64,000 bases of DNA from the NCBI GenBank assembly GCA_021791715.1, contig JAJYWB010000001.1:186001-250000 (forward strand), written 5' to 3'. The notes beneath the pieces are model-generated. The model did not search any database. It was not told the DNA's origin and worked only from the letters and a program-made list of their open reading frames with translations. Shown here in pieces: positions 34,521-43,502 of this stretch (positions are counted from its first letter, which is position 1; each line of letters opens with the position of its first letter). A program made the position numbers and the translations under genes. Origin of the DNA: Planctomycetota bacterium (lineage in GTDB: Bacteria > Planctomycetota > Planctomycetia > Isosphaerales > Isosphaeraceae).

Positions 34521-35160
34521 TTTTAACCACGGATTACACGGAAACCACGGATAATTAAGATAAATCAAAATGAAAAACATATAGCGAACTGAGCTCGGCT
34601 TTTCGTAAGCCGGTCGTGTTAAACCTCGAATAATAAGTGGTATATTATAAGTAAATACAAATAATTTTAACCACGGATAACACGGATAACACGGATAATT
34701 AAGATAAACCGGAATGAAAAATAAGCGGAGAACTTAACTCGGCTGTCCGCTCGCAAGCCGGTCGCGTTAAACCTCGAATAATAAGTGGTGTATTTTAAGT
34801 AAATACAAAGAATTTTAACCACGGATAACACGGATAACACGGATAATTAAAATCAATAATAAAAAAGAATAAGCGGAGAATTTAACACGGCTTTTCGTAA
34901 GCCGGTCGCGTTAAACCTCGAATAATAAGTGGTGTATTATAAGTAAATACAAAGAATTTTAACCACGGATAACACGGATAACACGGATAATTAAAATCAA
35001 TAATAAAAAAGAATAAGCGGAGAATTTAACTCGGCTTTTCGCAAGCCGGTCGCGTTATATCATTGAATTATAAGTAGCATATAATAAATAAACACAAATA
35101 ATTTTAACCACGGATAACACGGATAATTTTATTCTAGCAAACGACGACGGGATCGCCATA
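34521..35160. repeat. AT-rich tandem array, ~145-base unit, four to five copies
   Basis: Units begin with ttttaaccacggat at 34521, 34664, 34813, 34957 and 35102, giving periods of 143, 149, 144 and 145 bases. Each unit contains runs of 'acacggat', then a conserved hairpin CGGCTT-TTCGT-AAGCCG (second copy altered in the loop), then 'cgttaaacctcgaataataagtgg'. It is strongly AT-rich against a GC-rich genome and holds no gene. It begins upstream of the GntR promoter and is followed by a second array in the opposite orientation. Confidence 0.85.
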
Positions 35161-35336
35161 GGCGATTCTAGTTACGTAAACATAATGAATTATGATAATA
35201 TATAACTGATAAAAATAGATTGCACGGATTTTGCGGATAACACGAATAATCTAATACAGTTATATGTAATGTATTCGTCTTTGTTCGCGTCGCGAAGATT
35301 TTAGCAAGACATAATTCATTAATTCGATTTAATTTT

Positions 35337-35560
35337 ATCCGTGTTATCCGTGTAATCCGTGGTTAAAATTCTTCGATTGCTCTAATTAACTCTTCCTAAA
35401 TTAACATTATATTATTATTCTTGTTTTGTTATCCGTGCTATCCGTGTAATCCGTGGTTAAAATTCTTCGATTCTCCGAATAATTGTTTTGTTAAATAATA
35501 GTTTATTATTATTCTTGTATTATTATCTGTGCTATCCGTGTAATCCGTGGTTAAAATCTT
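35337..35560. repeat. Second AT-rich array, inverted relative to the first, 94-base period
   Basis: Three units contain 'atccgtgtaatccgtggttaaaat', the reverse complement of the first array's core. The 'ggttaaaat' words start at 35361, 35455 and 35549, so the period is exactly 94. The spacers are Ile/Leu-codon-like AT-rich sequence and carry no ORF of note. A degenerate single copy lies at about 35220-35255 between the arrays. Nothing coding was found from 34470 to 35623. Confidence 0.85.
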
Positions 35561-35623
35561 CGTTTCTTCGATTTATTTCTTGTTTTATTCGTGGTTCGCA
35601 TGTCCAGCGGATTCGCGGTTCCG

Positions 35624-37060
35624 TTATCCGAGGAGTGGTTGGACGACTTCGCCGCGGCTCACCGGGTGCGGACGGTCGAGAGGGTCGAGATACGTCGTAT
35701 CGGCTCGAATCCCAAGGCAATGATAAATCGTCGCGGCGAGATCTTCGGGTTTCACCTTCCCGTCGCGCGGGTACGCGCCGTTGCGATCGGTCGATCCGTG
35801 GACGAATCCGCCGCGGATACCGCCTCCGGCGAGCGCGATCGAGAACGCCTTGCCCCAGTGGCCCCTCCCCGCGTTCCCTTCGAGCTTGGGCGAGCGACCG
35901 AATTCGGACATGCATACGACTAAAGTTTCATCAAGAAGACCTCGAGTCGATAAATCGTCGATCAAGGTCGAAAGAGCGAAATCGACGGGAGGGACGAGGA
36001 CGTTTTTGAGTCGAGCGGGTTCGTCTTTATGCGTATCCCAGCAGGGGTTGTCGGGGGGTTCGTCGGCGCCTCGATACCAGTTCACCTGAACAAGTCGTAC
36101 GCCCGCTTCGATCAGTCTGCGGGCGAGCATCACATCCTGGCCGAAGGGGGAATCGCCGTAGCGTGCTCGGCTTGCGGCGGGCTCGAGTTCGGTGCGGAAA
36201 GCGTCGCGGGCGCGTGACGAGAGGAGCAACTCGAACGCCTGGCGGGCTCGGTCGTCGAGCAGTTTGGACGTCGAATCGCGATCGATCGTATCGATTCCCG
36301 CGCGGATTTGATCGAGCAGTCCTTTCCGGCCGGCGAGGCGGGTGGGGTCGAGCCCCGCGGGAAGGCTGATCTCGTCGACCTTAGGGCCCTCTTTCGAAGG
36401 CTTGACGTTCAGTTTCCAGGGGTCGCCGCTTCGACCCAAAAAGCCCGCGTCCTGCCCGGGCCAAACGCTGCCGTCGGTATTAAAAATATGATGGGGTAAC
36501 GTGACACACGCGGGTAATCCGCCGCGAGATCGAACGAGTTTCCCCACCACCGCGCCCAGGACGGGATGATCGTTGGGCGCTCCGGGGTTGGCGTTCTCGA
36601 AATTCATCGGTTGGTGAGGAACACCCGTCAGCATATAATATCCGCTTGACGAATGAGCGTCGTCTCCCGTCGACATCGCCCGCAGGATGCACAGTTTGTC
36701 GGTCATTCTCGAAAGCTTGGGCATGAGCTCGCTAATCGCCACGCCTGGTGTTTTTGTGTCGATGTGCTTATAAGGACCGCGGACCTCGGCGGGGGCTTCG
36801 GGTTTGGGATCCCAGGTCGAGTGTTGATCGGGCCCTCCCATTAAAAAGAGGACGATGCACGATTTGGCGCGACCGAACAAACGATCGACGGGTCGGGTCG
36901 ATTCGGTTTTTGGGGTTGAGACCCGAGCTTCGGCGCGACTCGCGAGGAGATCGGCCAGCGCGAGTCCTCCGCCGAACGCTCCAAGGCCGCCGATTCGGAG
37001 GATTTCACGACGGCCGATTCCGTCGCACAATCGTCCGCCGCGTCCGGTCAGCTTGAACAT
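35624..37060 (-). CDS. DUF1501 family protein (secreted), second copy
   Basis: A 478-aa DUF1501 protein. The N-terminus has a twin-arginine-like GRREILRIGGLGAFGGGLALADLLASRAEA signal. Family blocks follow: CIVLFLMGGPDQHSTWDPKPEAP, SSGYYMLTGVPHQP, DVMLARRLIEAGVRLVQVNW, ETLVVCMSEFGRSPKLE and GRGHWGKAFSIALAGGGI. It is only distantly similar to the copy at the left of the window and contains the more canonical motifs. It is divergent from the glycosyltransferase-like gene and again lacks the DUF1549/1553 partner. Probable periplasmic role in carbohydrate or sulfate-ester metabolism, not proven. Confidence 0.93.
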   Translation of the reverse strand: MFKLTGRGGRLCDGIGRREILRIGGLGAFGGGLALADLLASRAEARVSTPKTESTRPVDRLFGRAKSCIVLFLMGGPDQHSTWDPKPEAPAEVRGPYKHIDTKTPGVAISELMPKLSRMTDKLCILRAMSTGDDAHSSSGYYMLTGVPHQPMNFENANPGAPNDHPVLGAVVGKLVRSRGGLPACVTLPHHIFNTDGSVWPGQDAGFLGRSGDPWKLNVKPSKEGPKVDEISLPAGLDPTRLAGRKGLLDQIRAGIDTIDRDSTSKLLDDRARQAFELLLSSRARDAFRTELEPAASRARYGDSPFGQDVMLARRLIEAGVRLVQVNWYRGADEPPDNPCWDTHKDEPARLKNVLVPPVDFALSTLIDDLSTRGLLDETLVVCMSEFGRSPKLEGNAGRGHWGKAFSIALAGGGIRGGFVHGSTDRNGAYPRDGKVKPEDLAATIYHCLGIRADTTYLDPLDRPHPVSRGEVVQPLLG

Positions 37061-37439
37061 GACGATCTCCCCCGGTTATTCCAAGACGATCGCGGCGATC
37101 TCGCTCGATCTTCAATCTTCGTCGCGCGATCCGCGACCTTCGCGCGATCGTATCGTCGGCGCCTTCGGCTCGGAATGTAACCCGATCTTTCAAACGTTTC
37201 CAGTCATTGATGGTATCGGATCGCGTCGTTCGTGTCGAACAAAAATTCAACGTTCGACGCGGGCTCGCGATCGGTCCGGCTTGCCCCGTCGGCGTGATCG
37301 TGCTACTTAACGGCGGCGAATCGGGGCGCGCCGACGAGTCGGCGACGATCGCAATCCCTCGAAGACCCGCGGGTTCGAATTCGCGCATTCATAAGTAATC
37401 TCTAGAATATCAATAAATATAGAATAAAAGGATGTTAAG
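37061..37439. other. Divergent intergenic region
   Basis: Nearly 380 bases separate the second DUF1501 gene from the glycosyltransferase-like gene and should hold both promoters. Overlapping frames on both strands lack ribosome sites and known motifs. A 'gggttcgaattc' word at about 37374 recalls a tRNA T-loop, but no cloverleaf can be drawn around it. Confidence 0.4.
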
Positions 37440-38453
37440 ATGACGATGCGGCGAACGGATCGAGTCGACGTTATTTTGGCGGCGGTCGAGCCGGGCGCCG
37501 AGCTCGCGCCGAGCTTGATTGGTTTTCGTCGCGAGCTGGGAGATCAAGGGGAGTTGATCGTCGTTACGGCTTGCGCGGCGGACGTGTCTGAGCGGATTCG
37601 GACGATCGACCCGGCGGCTCGGGTCGTTTCGTGCGCGCCTGAGACGCTTGTTCCCGAGCTTTGGGCCGAGGGATTGAAGTGTTCGGAAGCTCGTTTTGTC
37701 GCGACGACGACGGCGCGGATGGTTCCGCGAACGGGCCTGCTTCAGGCGATGATCGATCGGTTGATCGAGACGGGCGCGGCGGGGGTCGGCGGACCGATCG
37801 AGCCTTCCCCAACGCTCGCTCGGTTTGATCAAGCTGTTTATTTACACCGATATCTTAACTATAAAACGCCGTGTGAAGCGACGGATTCGTTCGATCCTCC
37901 CGGCGATAACGCGATGTATCGGCGCGATCGGTTGGACAGGATTCGTGGATCGTGGAGCGAGGGTTTTTGGGAGGTCGAGGTTCATCGTGCGTTGCGTAAG
38001 CTGGGCGAACGGCTGACTTTCGAACCGAGCGCGGGGGTGATTTTCACGGGAGGAGAATCGCGCCCCCCCCTGCTCCGCGCGCGCGTTCGGCATGCGTCGA
38101 GATATGCATATGAGCGAACAAAGGATCGTCGTTTGGGGATTCGGATCGGCCGGTTGGGGGCGACACCGCTCGTCGGTCCTTTGTTGCTCGGCAGGGTTTG
38201 GAAGACGATGATGAAAAAGGGGATGCGAACTGCGCCCTGGGCAGGTTCGGCGGGGGATCTGATTTTGCTCAAAGCCGCGTGGACTTGGGGCGAGATCGGC
38301 GGGCTTGTTCGAGCCCTCGGGGGATCGCGCGGGGGATCGAACGAAGACGGAATTCGATCGGATCCGCGGGATTCGGAATTATTCTCCGGCGAAGTTGATC
38401 GGCGGGAGGGGACGGCGGGTATCTACGAGAAAGAAAATGCTTATTCAAGCTAA
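37440..38453 (+). CDS. Glycosyltransferase family 2-like protein
   Basis: A 337-aa protein with a GT-A-like fold: VDVILAAVEPGAELAPSL at the N-terminus, an ARFVATTTARMVP stretch in the place of the usual DXD strand, GVGGPIEPSP, FDPPGDNAMYRRD, and GFWEVEVHRALRKLG, which matches the ED-x-(D/E)-(L/F) acceptor region of GT2 enzymes. The canonical DXD is not obvious, so activity is uncertain. A hydrophobic stretch near residue 240 (GATPLVGPLLLGRVW) may contact the membrane. AAGGA stands eight bases before the ATG. GlnE starts five bases after the stop, so the two genes are probably cotranslated. Confidence 0.75.
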   Translation: MTMRRTDRVDVILAAVEPGAELAPSLIGFRRELGDQGELIVVTACAADVSERIRTIDPAARVVSCAPETLVPELWAEGLKCSEARFVATTTARMVPRTGLLQAMIDRLIETGAAGVGGPIEPSPTLARFDQAVYLHRYLNYKTPCEATDSFDPPGDNAMYRRDRLDRIRGSWSEGFWEVEVHRALRKLGERLTFEPSAGVIFTGGESRPPLLRARVRHASRYAYERTKDRRLGIRIGRLGATPLVGPLLLGRVWKTMMKKGMRTAPWAGSAGDLILLKAAWTWGEIGGLVRALGGSRGGSNEDGIRSDPRDSELFSGEVDRREGTAGIYEKENAYSS

Positions 38454-38458
38454 TCGAC

Positions 38459-41400
38459 ATGGATCGAGCGCCTAATCTATCGTTGGAACGATTATCCGAT
38501 TTGTTGGCCGACGGCGAACTCGCCCGCGGTTGGTTGGCTCGGCTCGGGGTGCGCGACGCGTCTCGAGGCCGCGGGGATTTGCTCGATCTCGCGGCGAGGG
38601 TTACGGATCGTTCGAGGCTCGCGATTTTGGCGGGACAGTTCGAGATATTTTTGCCTTTATGTTCAGATCCCGGGATGGCGCTGACGAATTTTGAGCGATT
38701 TATCGCGTCGAGCCGCTCGCCCGCGGATACCGCGAACGTTTTGGCGTCGCATCCGCGCACGACCGAGATTTTGCTTCAGATTATGAGCACAAGCCAAACA
38801 TTTAGTGAGTTATTGATTAAGAATCCGACGTTATTGGAATGGCTCCGCGGCGGCGCGACGCGGCGCGACGGCGATTTGATGCTCGAGGAGCTTTGGGAGG
38901 AGACGAGCCGTTGCGAGCGTGAGGATGATCAAAAGCGAGTGATCCGAGAATTTCACGCACGCGAGATGTTGCGGATCGGGTACGACGACATCGTTCGCGA
39001 CCAGCCGATCGAGTTGATCACGCACGATTTATCGCTTTTGGCGGAGGCGTGCGCGGGGGCCGCGTTGCGTGCGGCGATTCGATCGAACGAGGCGAAACAC
39101 GGGACTCCGATCGGACGCGGCGGCGAGCCTGCTCGAATCGTCGTGGTCGCGTTCGGCAAGCTCGGCGGCGGCGAACTGAATTACAGCTCCGATATCGATT
39201 TGATGTTCATTTATGATGAGGAGGGGAGAACATCGGGTACGCGGAGCGTGACGAACGCCGAATTCTTCGCGCGGACCGCGGCGCAAACGATTCGACTGTT
39301 ATCGGATCACACGCCGTTGGGGGTGGCGTATCGTGTCGATATGAGGCTTCGTCCCGAGGGGAGTCAGGGCGCCCTGGCGCGTTCGTTGGCGGCGACGCTG
39401 GGGTATTACGAGACGATGGGAAGGACCTGGGAGCGGCAGGCGTTGATCAAATGCAGGCCGATCGCGGGATCGATCGAGCTTGGCGAAGAGTTTCTTGATG
39501 CGATCCGTCCGTTCGTTTATCGCCGTTATTTGAGCGCCGCGGAGATCAACGAGATCAAGGCGATGAAGCGTCGGATTGAGCAGCGAACGCTCGCCGAGGG
39601 GGTCGACGCGCTCGAGGTGAAGACGGGGCGAGGCGGAATCCGCGACGTCGAGTTCGTGGTTCAGTTCCTTCAGTTGTTGCACGGGGGGGGGCACGCCGAG
39701 GTTCGCCATGCGAACACGTTGCGGGCGATCGACCGGCTCGAACACGTCGGCTGTCTGACCGCCGAGGAACGGAACGTGATGGAGGAGACGTATCGATTTT
39801 TAAGGAGGATCGAGCATCGATTGCAAACGATGTTCGATTTGCAAACGCATACGATGCCCGACGATTCCGAGCGGATGCGCGCTCTCGCGATCCGGATGGG
39901 ATATAAGCCGATCTCGATCTGGGAGGATCGCGTCGGCCCGGCGCAACGATTTATCAGCGAATATCAAAATAAAACGGCACAGAACAGACGCATACTTGAT
40001 CATTTATTGCACGACGCTTTTCGCGACGAGTCCGGGGTTTTGATCGAGCCCGCGGTCGATCTGGTTCTCGATCCCGCTCCCTCGGCCGAGATGATAACCG
40101 CGGCGCTTCGGCCTTATCCGTTTCGCGATCACGCCAAAGCGTATCAAAATTTGATGGCGCTGGCGCGCGAGGAGATTCCGTTTTTATCGAGCGCGCGAAG
40201 CCGGCATTTTTTGGCTGCGATTGCGCCTCGGCTGCTCGAGGCGCTCGCGCGCACGCCCGATCCCGATTCGGCGCTCGTCAATCTGGAAAAGGTGTCGGCG
40301 TCGCTGGGCGCGAAGGCGATTCTGTGGGAGTTGTTCAGTTTCAATCCTCCGACTCTTAAATTATATGTGGAATTATGCGCGACGAGTCGATTGCTTTCGG
40401 AGATTTTGATCGGCGCTCCGGGGATGATCGACGATCTGATGGATTCGCTGGTGATTGATCGCCCCCAGCCCGCGCGTGGGATTCAATCCGAGCTCGCCGA
40501 GTTATGCAAGGGCGCCGAGGATCCGGCGCCGATCCTTCTTAGCTTTCGCAACAAGGAATGGTTACGGATCGGCGCGCGCGATTTGTTGGGACGAGAGCCG
40601 ATCCGCGAGGTTCTCCGCGAGCTTTCGGACGTTGCGCAGGCGATCGTCGGACGCGTCGCGAGGCGGCAATGGGAGCGTAGGGTCGCGAGGTACGGCAAGC
40701 CGATGATTCCGGGGCGCGAACTCCCCGCGCGGTGGGGGATCGTGGCGCTCGGAAAGCTCGGCGGACGAGAGCTTACGTATCAAAGCGATTTGGATCTGGT
40801 TTTCATCGCCGAGACGACGGGGGCGACGCGGGGCGGTTCGCACGGATCGATCACGAATGAACAATTTTTTACAGAATTGGCGCGGGGGGTTCTGAAGCAG
40901 CTCGGCGGTCAGGGGGGGACGGCGCTGTACGCGATCGACGCTCGGTTGAGGCCGCACGGATCGTCGGGTGCGCTCGTCGTTTCGCTCGTTTCGCTGCGCG
41001 ATTATTTTCACGGGCCGGCGCGGGCTTGGGAGCGGATGGCGTTATCGCGTGCGCGGGTGATTCATTCAACGGGGGGATTTCATGTCGAGATCACAAACAC
41101 GATTCGAGAGCTTTCGGCGCAGCCGCTCGATCCCGCCGAGACGGCGCGGCGGATTTTAGAGATGCGCGGCAAGCTCGATCAGGCTCGAGCCGCGGGTCGA
41201 TCGAAGCGGCTCGAGGGGATCGTCGATTGCGAATTTTTGGTGCAATATCTGTTGCTTGTGCATGCGAAGAACGATCCCGAACTCGTGCGGCCCAATTTTT
41301 GGGAGGCGCTCGATCGGCTGCGGCGGGCGAAGGTTTTGAGCCGGCGTGAACACACAATCTTATCAAACGCATATACGTTCTTTCGTACGATTGAGAGTCG

Positions 41401-41623
41401 GTTGCGGATCGTGCATAATCGAACGCCGATTGATTGGATCGATCGGCCCGAGGAGATCGACCGTTTGATGCGCGGATTTCATCCCGAGGGGACGGATCGC
41501 GCGACGGTCGTCGAGGCGTTTCGGAGCGAGCGGCGCGAGCATGTCGAGCGGGTACGCGAGCTCTTTTTCCGCGAACTCGAGGCCGCGGCGGCGGGGGAGT
41601 TTCGGCGCGAGAACGCGGTTTGA
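38459..41623 (+). CDS. glnE: Bifunctional glutamine synthetase adenylyltransferase/adenylyl-removing enzyme
   Basis: GlnE switches glutamine synthetase off and on by adding and removing AMP according to the nitrogen signal relayed by PII. At 1054 aa it has the two expected nucleotidyltransferase domains. The N-terminal deadenylylating one has AFGKLGGGELNYSSDIDLMF near residues 225-245. The C-terminal adenylylating one has ALGKLGGRELTYQSDLDLVF near residues 762-781, both with the G-K-G-G-E-L-SD-D pattern. Linker blocks such as KTGRGGIRDVEFVVQFLQL and RLEGIVDCEFLVQYLLLVHA are present. Its presence means the organism uses covalent control of glutamine synthetase. No glnA or glnB is in the window. 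It follows the glycosyltransferase-like gene by five bases. Confidence 0.95.
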   Translation: MDRAPNLSLERLSDLLADGELARGWLARLGVRDASRGRGDLLDLAARVTDRSRLAILAGQFEIFLPLCSDPGMALTNFERFIASSRSPADTANVLASHPRTTEILLQIMSTSQTFSELLIKNPTLLEWLRGGATRRDGDLMLEELWEETSRCEREDDQKRVIREFHAREMLRIGYDDIVRDQPIELITHDLSLLAEACAGAALRAAIRSNEAKHGTPIGRGGEPARIVVVAFGKLGGGELNYSSDIDLMFIYDEEGRTSGTRSVTNAEFFARTAAQTIRLLSDHTPLGVAYRVDMRLRPEGSQGALARSLAATLGYYETMGRTWERQALIKCRPIAGSIELGEEFLDAIRPFVYRRYLSAAEINEIKAMKRRIEQRTLAEGVDALEVKTGRGGIRDVEFVVQFLQLLHGGGHAEVRHANTLRAIDRLEHVGCLTAEERNVMEETYRFLRRIEHRLQTMFDLQTHTMPDDSERMRALAIRMGYKPISIWEDRVGPAQRFISEYQNKTAQNRRILDHLLHDAFRDESGVLIEPAVDLVLDPAPSAEMITAALRPYPFRDHAKAYQNLMALAREEIPFLSSARSRHFLAAIAPRLLEALARTPDPDSALVNLEKVSASLGAKAILWELFSFNPPTLKLYVELCATSRLLSEILIGAPGMIDDLMDSLVIDRPQPARGIQSELAELCKGAEDPAPILLSFRNKEWLRIGARDLLGREPIREVLRELSDVAQAIVGRVARRQWERRVARYGKPMIPGRELPARWGIVALGKLGGRELTYQSDLDLVFIAETTGATRGGSHGSITNEQFFTELARGVLKQLGGQGGTALYAIDARLRPHGSSGALVVSLVSLRDYFHGPARAWERMALSRARVIHSTGGFHVEITNTIRELSAQPLDPAETARRILEMRGKLDQARAAGRSKRLEGIVDCEFLVQYLLLVHAKNDPELVRPNFWEALDRLRRAKVLSRREHTILSNAYTFFRTIESRLRIVHNRTPIDWIDRPEEIDRLMRGFHPEGTDRATVVEAFRSERREHVERVRELFFRELEAAAAGEFRRENAV

Positions 41624-41742
41624 GCTGAGAAACTATCCGAAAAGCTTCCGAGGCCCAATCGGCACGAATATACCGGTTTCGGCGCCAATTCACCAATAAA
41701 ACCACTGGATGTTAAAAATCTAGATGTTCTAATATACCTAAT

Positions 41743-42715
41743 TGGGAGGGCGAACCTCCCGGTGAGCCTCTTTTCATAAACTCGGGCGACCTCCCGATTT
41801 TCCGGTCAATGATCGCAAACATCTGAATGCGGCTCACCAGGAGGTTCACCCTCCCAATTTCGGCCTCGCCCTCCCGGATTCGGCCTCGCGCCGCCCGATT
41901 CGGAATCTCATTATCAATTCTATGTATGCCGGCTCACCAGGAGGTTCGCCCTCCCAAATCGGCGTCGCCCTCCCGGATTCGGCCTCGCACCGCCCAATTC
42001 GGAATCTCATTATCAATTCTATGTATGCCGGCTCACCAGGAGGTTCGCCCTCCCAAATTCGGCGTCGCCCTCCCGGATTCGGCCTCGCACCGCCCAATTC
42101 GGAATCTCATTATCAATTCTATGTATGCCGGCTCACCAGGAGGTTCGCCCTCCCGGATCGGCGTCGCCCTCCCGGATTCGGCCTCGCGCCGCCCAATTCG
42201 GAATCTCATTATCAATTCTATGTATGCCGGCTCACCAGGAGGTTCGCCCTCCCAAATCGGCGTCGCCCTCCCGGATCGGCGTCGCCCTCCCGGATCGGCG
42301 TCGCCCTCCCGGATTCGACCTCGCGCCGCCCAATTCGGAATCTCATTATCAATTCTATGTATGCCGGCTCACCAGGAGGTTCGCCCTCCCAAATCGGCGT
42401 CGCCCTCCCAATTTCGGCCTCGCGCCGCCCAATTCGGAATCTCATTATCAATTCTATGTATGCCGGCTCACCAGGAGGTTCGCCCTCCCAATTTCGGCTT
42501 CACCCTCCCGGATTCAGGATCGCATTATCATTCTTAAGAATAAAGGCTCACCAGGAGGTTCGCCCTCCCAAATCGGCGTCGCCCTCCCGGATTCGGCCTC
42601 GCGCCGCCCAATTCGGAATCTCATTATCAATTCTATGTATGCCGGCTCACCAGGAGGTTCGCCCTCCCGGATCGGCGTCGCCGTCCCGATTTCGGCTACA
42701 CCCATAAAACTCGAG
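41743..42715. repeat. Tandem array of a ~99-base unit, nine copies plus an inverted copy
   Basis: The word ggctcaccaggaggttc starts at 41831, 41931, 42030, 42130, 42229, 42366, 42465, 42545 and 42644; most spacings are 99 or 100 bases. Each full unit continues with 'cggcctcgcgccgcccaattcgg' and 'ttatcaattctatgtatgcc'. One unit is longer because a 19-base subunit (ggatcggcgtcgccctccc) is repeated three times, and one is shortened to 80. An inverted copy with a perfect GGGAGG-GCGAA-CCTCCC hairpin lies at 41743-41767. The array fills the space between convergent glnE and queE. It stays open in several frames, but no ribosome site supports translation. Confidence 0.88.
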
Positions 42716-42745
42716 GAATATGCTTTTTTCTTCCCTTATCGACTT

Positions 42746-43483
42746 TTAAACCCCGCGCGCCTTGGGATCCCAAAGGATCTTGTGAAGCTGGATTTGAAGC
42801 CTGAGCGGCAATCTCGTTTCAAGCGTCCAGGCCGCGAGGTCGGTCGGATCAACGCGTCCGAATGCCGCGCTCATCAAAACAGGACATCGATCGAGCAGTT
42901 TACGCTCGGCGATCACCCCGATCGACCAATCAAAATCGGCGCGATCGACGACCACGAACTTGACCTCGTCGATCGATTTCAACCGATCAAGATTCTCCCA
43001 AACGTTCGCTGCGACTTCGCCCGAGCCGGGAGTTTTAATATCAAGAATCACTCGCACGCGCGGGTCGACGCGTTCGGTCGAAATCGCCCCACTCGTCTCA
43101 ATCAAAACCGTCCGACCGTGATCGCACAATCGCGTCATTAAATCATAAACTTCATCTTGCAAGAGCGGTTCGCCGCCGGTGATCTCGACAAGATCGTCGC
43201 CGAGTTCGAGCGCACGTGCGAGGATCTCGTCGACCGCGACGGTTTCGCCTTGATAAAACGCGTGGGGCGTATCGCAGTAAACGCACCTCAAATTGCACGC
43301 CGAAAGCCGCACGAAAACGCAAGGAATGCCCGCGAACGTACTCTCCCCCTGCAAACTGCGGTAAATCTCGTGAATCACGAGCGTTCCCGCGGGCTTACCC
43401 GCGAGCGCCCGCAGTCGCCCCGCGGGGCGCCCGGGAAGATCCTCGGTCGCCCTCGCGTCGATCGTCTCCAATTCGGTCGTCAT
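42746..43483 (-). CDS. queE: 7-carboxy-7-deazaguanine synthase, radical SAM
   Basis: QueE converts 6-carboxytetrahydropterin to 7-carboxy-7-deazaguanine in queuosine biosynthesis. The 245-aa protein has the radical-SAM cluster motif CNLRCVYC (CxxxCxxC) near residue 68, preceded by IHEIYRSLQGESTFAGIPCVFVRL and followed by DTPHAF, ITGGEPLLQ and VILDIKTPGSGE, all QueE/NrdG-like landmarks. About 35 residues at the N-terminus are extra compared with the shortest homologues. No other queuosine genes are near. It ends close to the repeat array and is separated by 19 bases from the TPR-redoxin gene upstream in the same direction. Confidence 0.93.
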   Translation of the reverse strand: MTTELETIDARATEDLPGRPAGRLRALAGKPAGTLVIHEIYRSLQGESTFAGIPCVFVRLSACNLRCVYCDTPHAFYQGETVAVDEILARALELGDDLVEITGGEPLLQDEVYDLMTRLCDHGRTVLIETSGAISTERVDPRVRVILDIKTPGSGEVAANVWENLDRLKSIDEVKFVVVDRADFDWSIGVIAERKLLDRCPVLMSAAFGRVDPTDLAAWTLETRLPLRLQIQLHKILWDPKARGV

Positions 43484-43502
43484 AAATACCGCTCATACGC
43501 CT

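Noticed and set aside
41743..42715. CRISPR array
   Set aside because: The whole ~99-base unit is conserved, including what would be the spacer, the core is too similar throughout, and no cas gene is near.
41827..43141. Repetitive ORFs reading 'AHQEVRPP', 'SPGGSPS' or 'GEPPGEP' across the 99-base array
   Set aside because: All frames stay open because the unit lacks stops; unit lengths of 99 and 100 shift the frame, there is no ribosome site, and the repeat is better explained as a DNA or RNA element.
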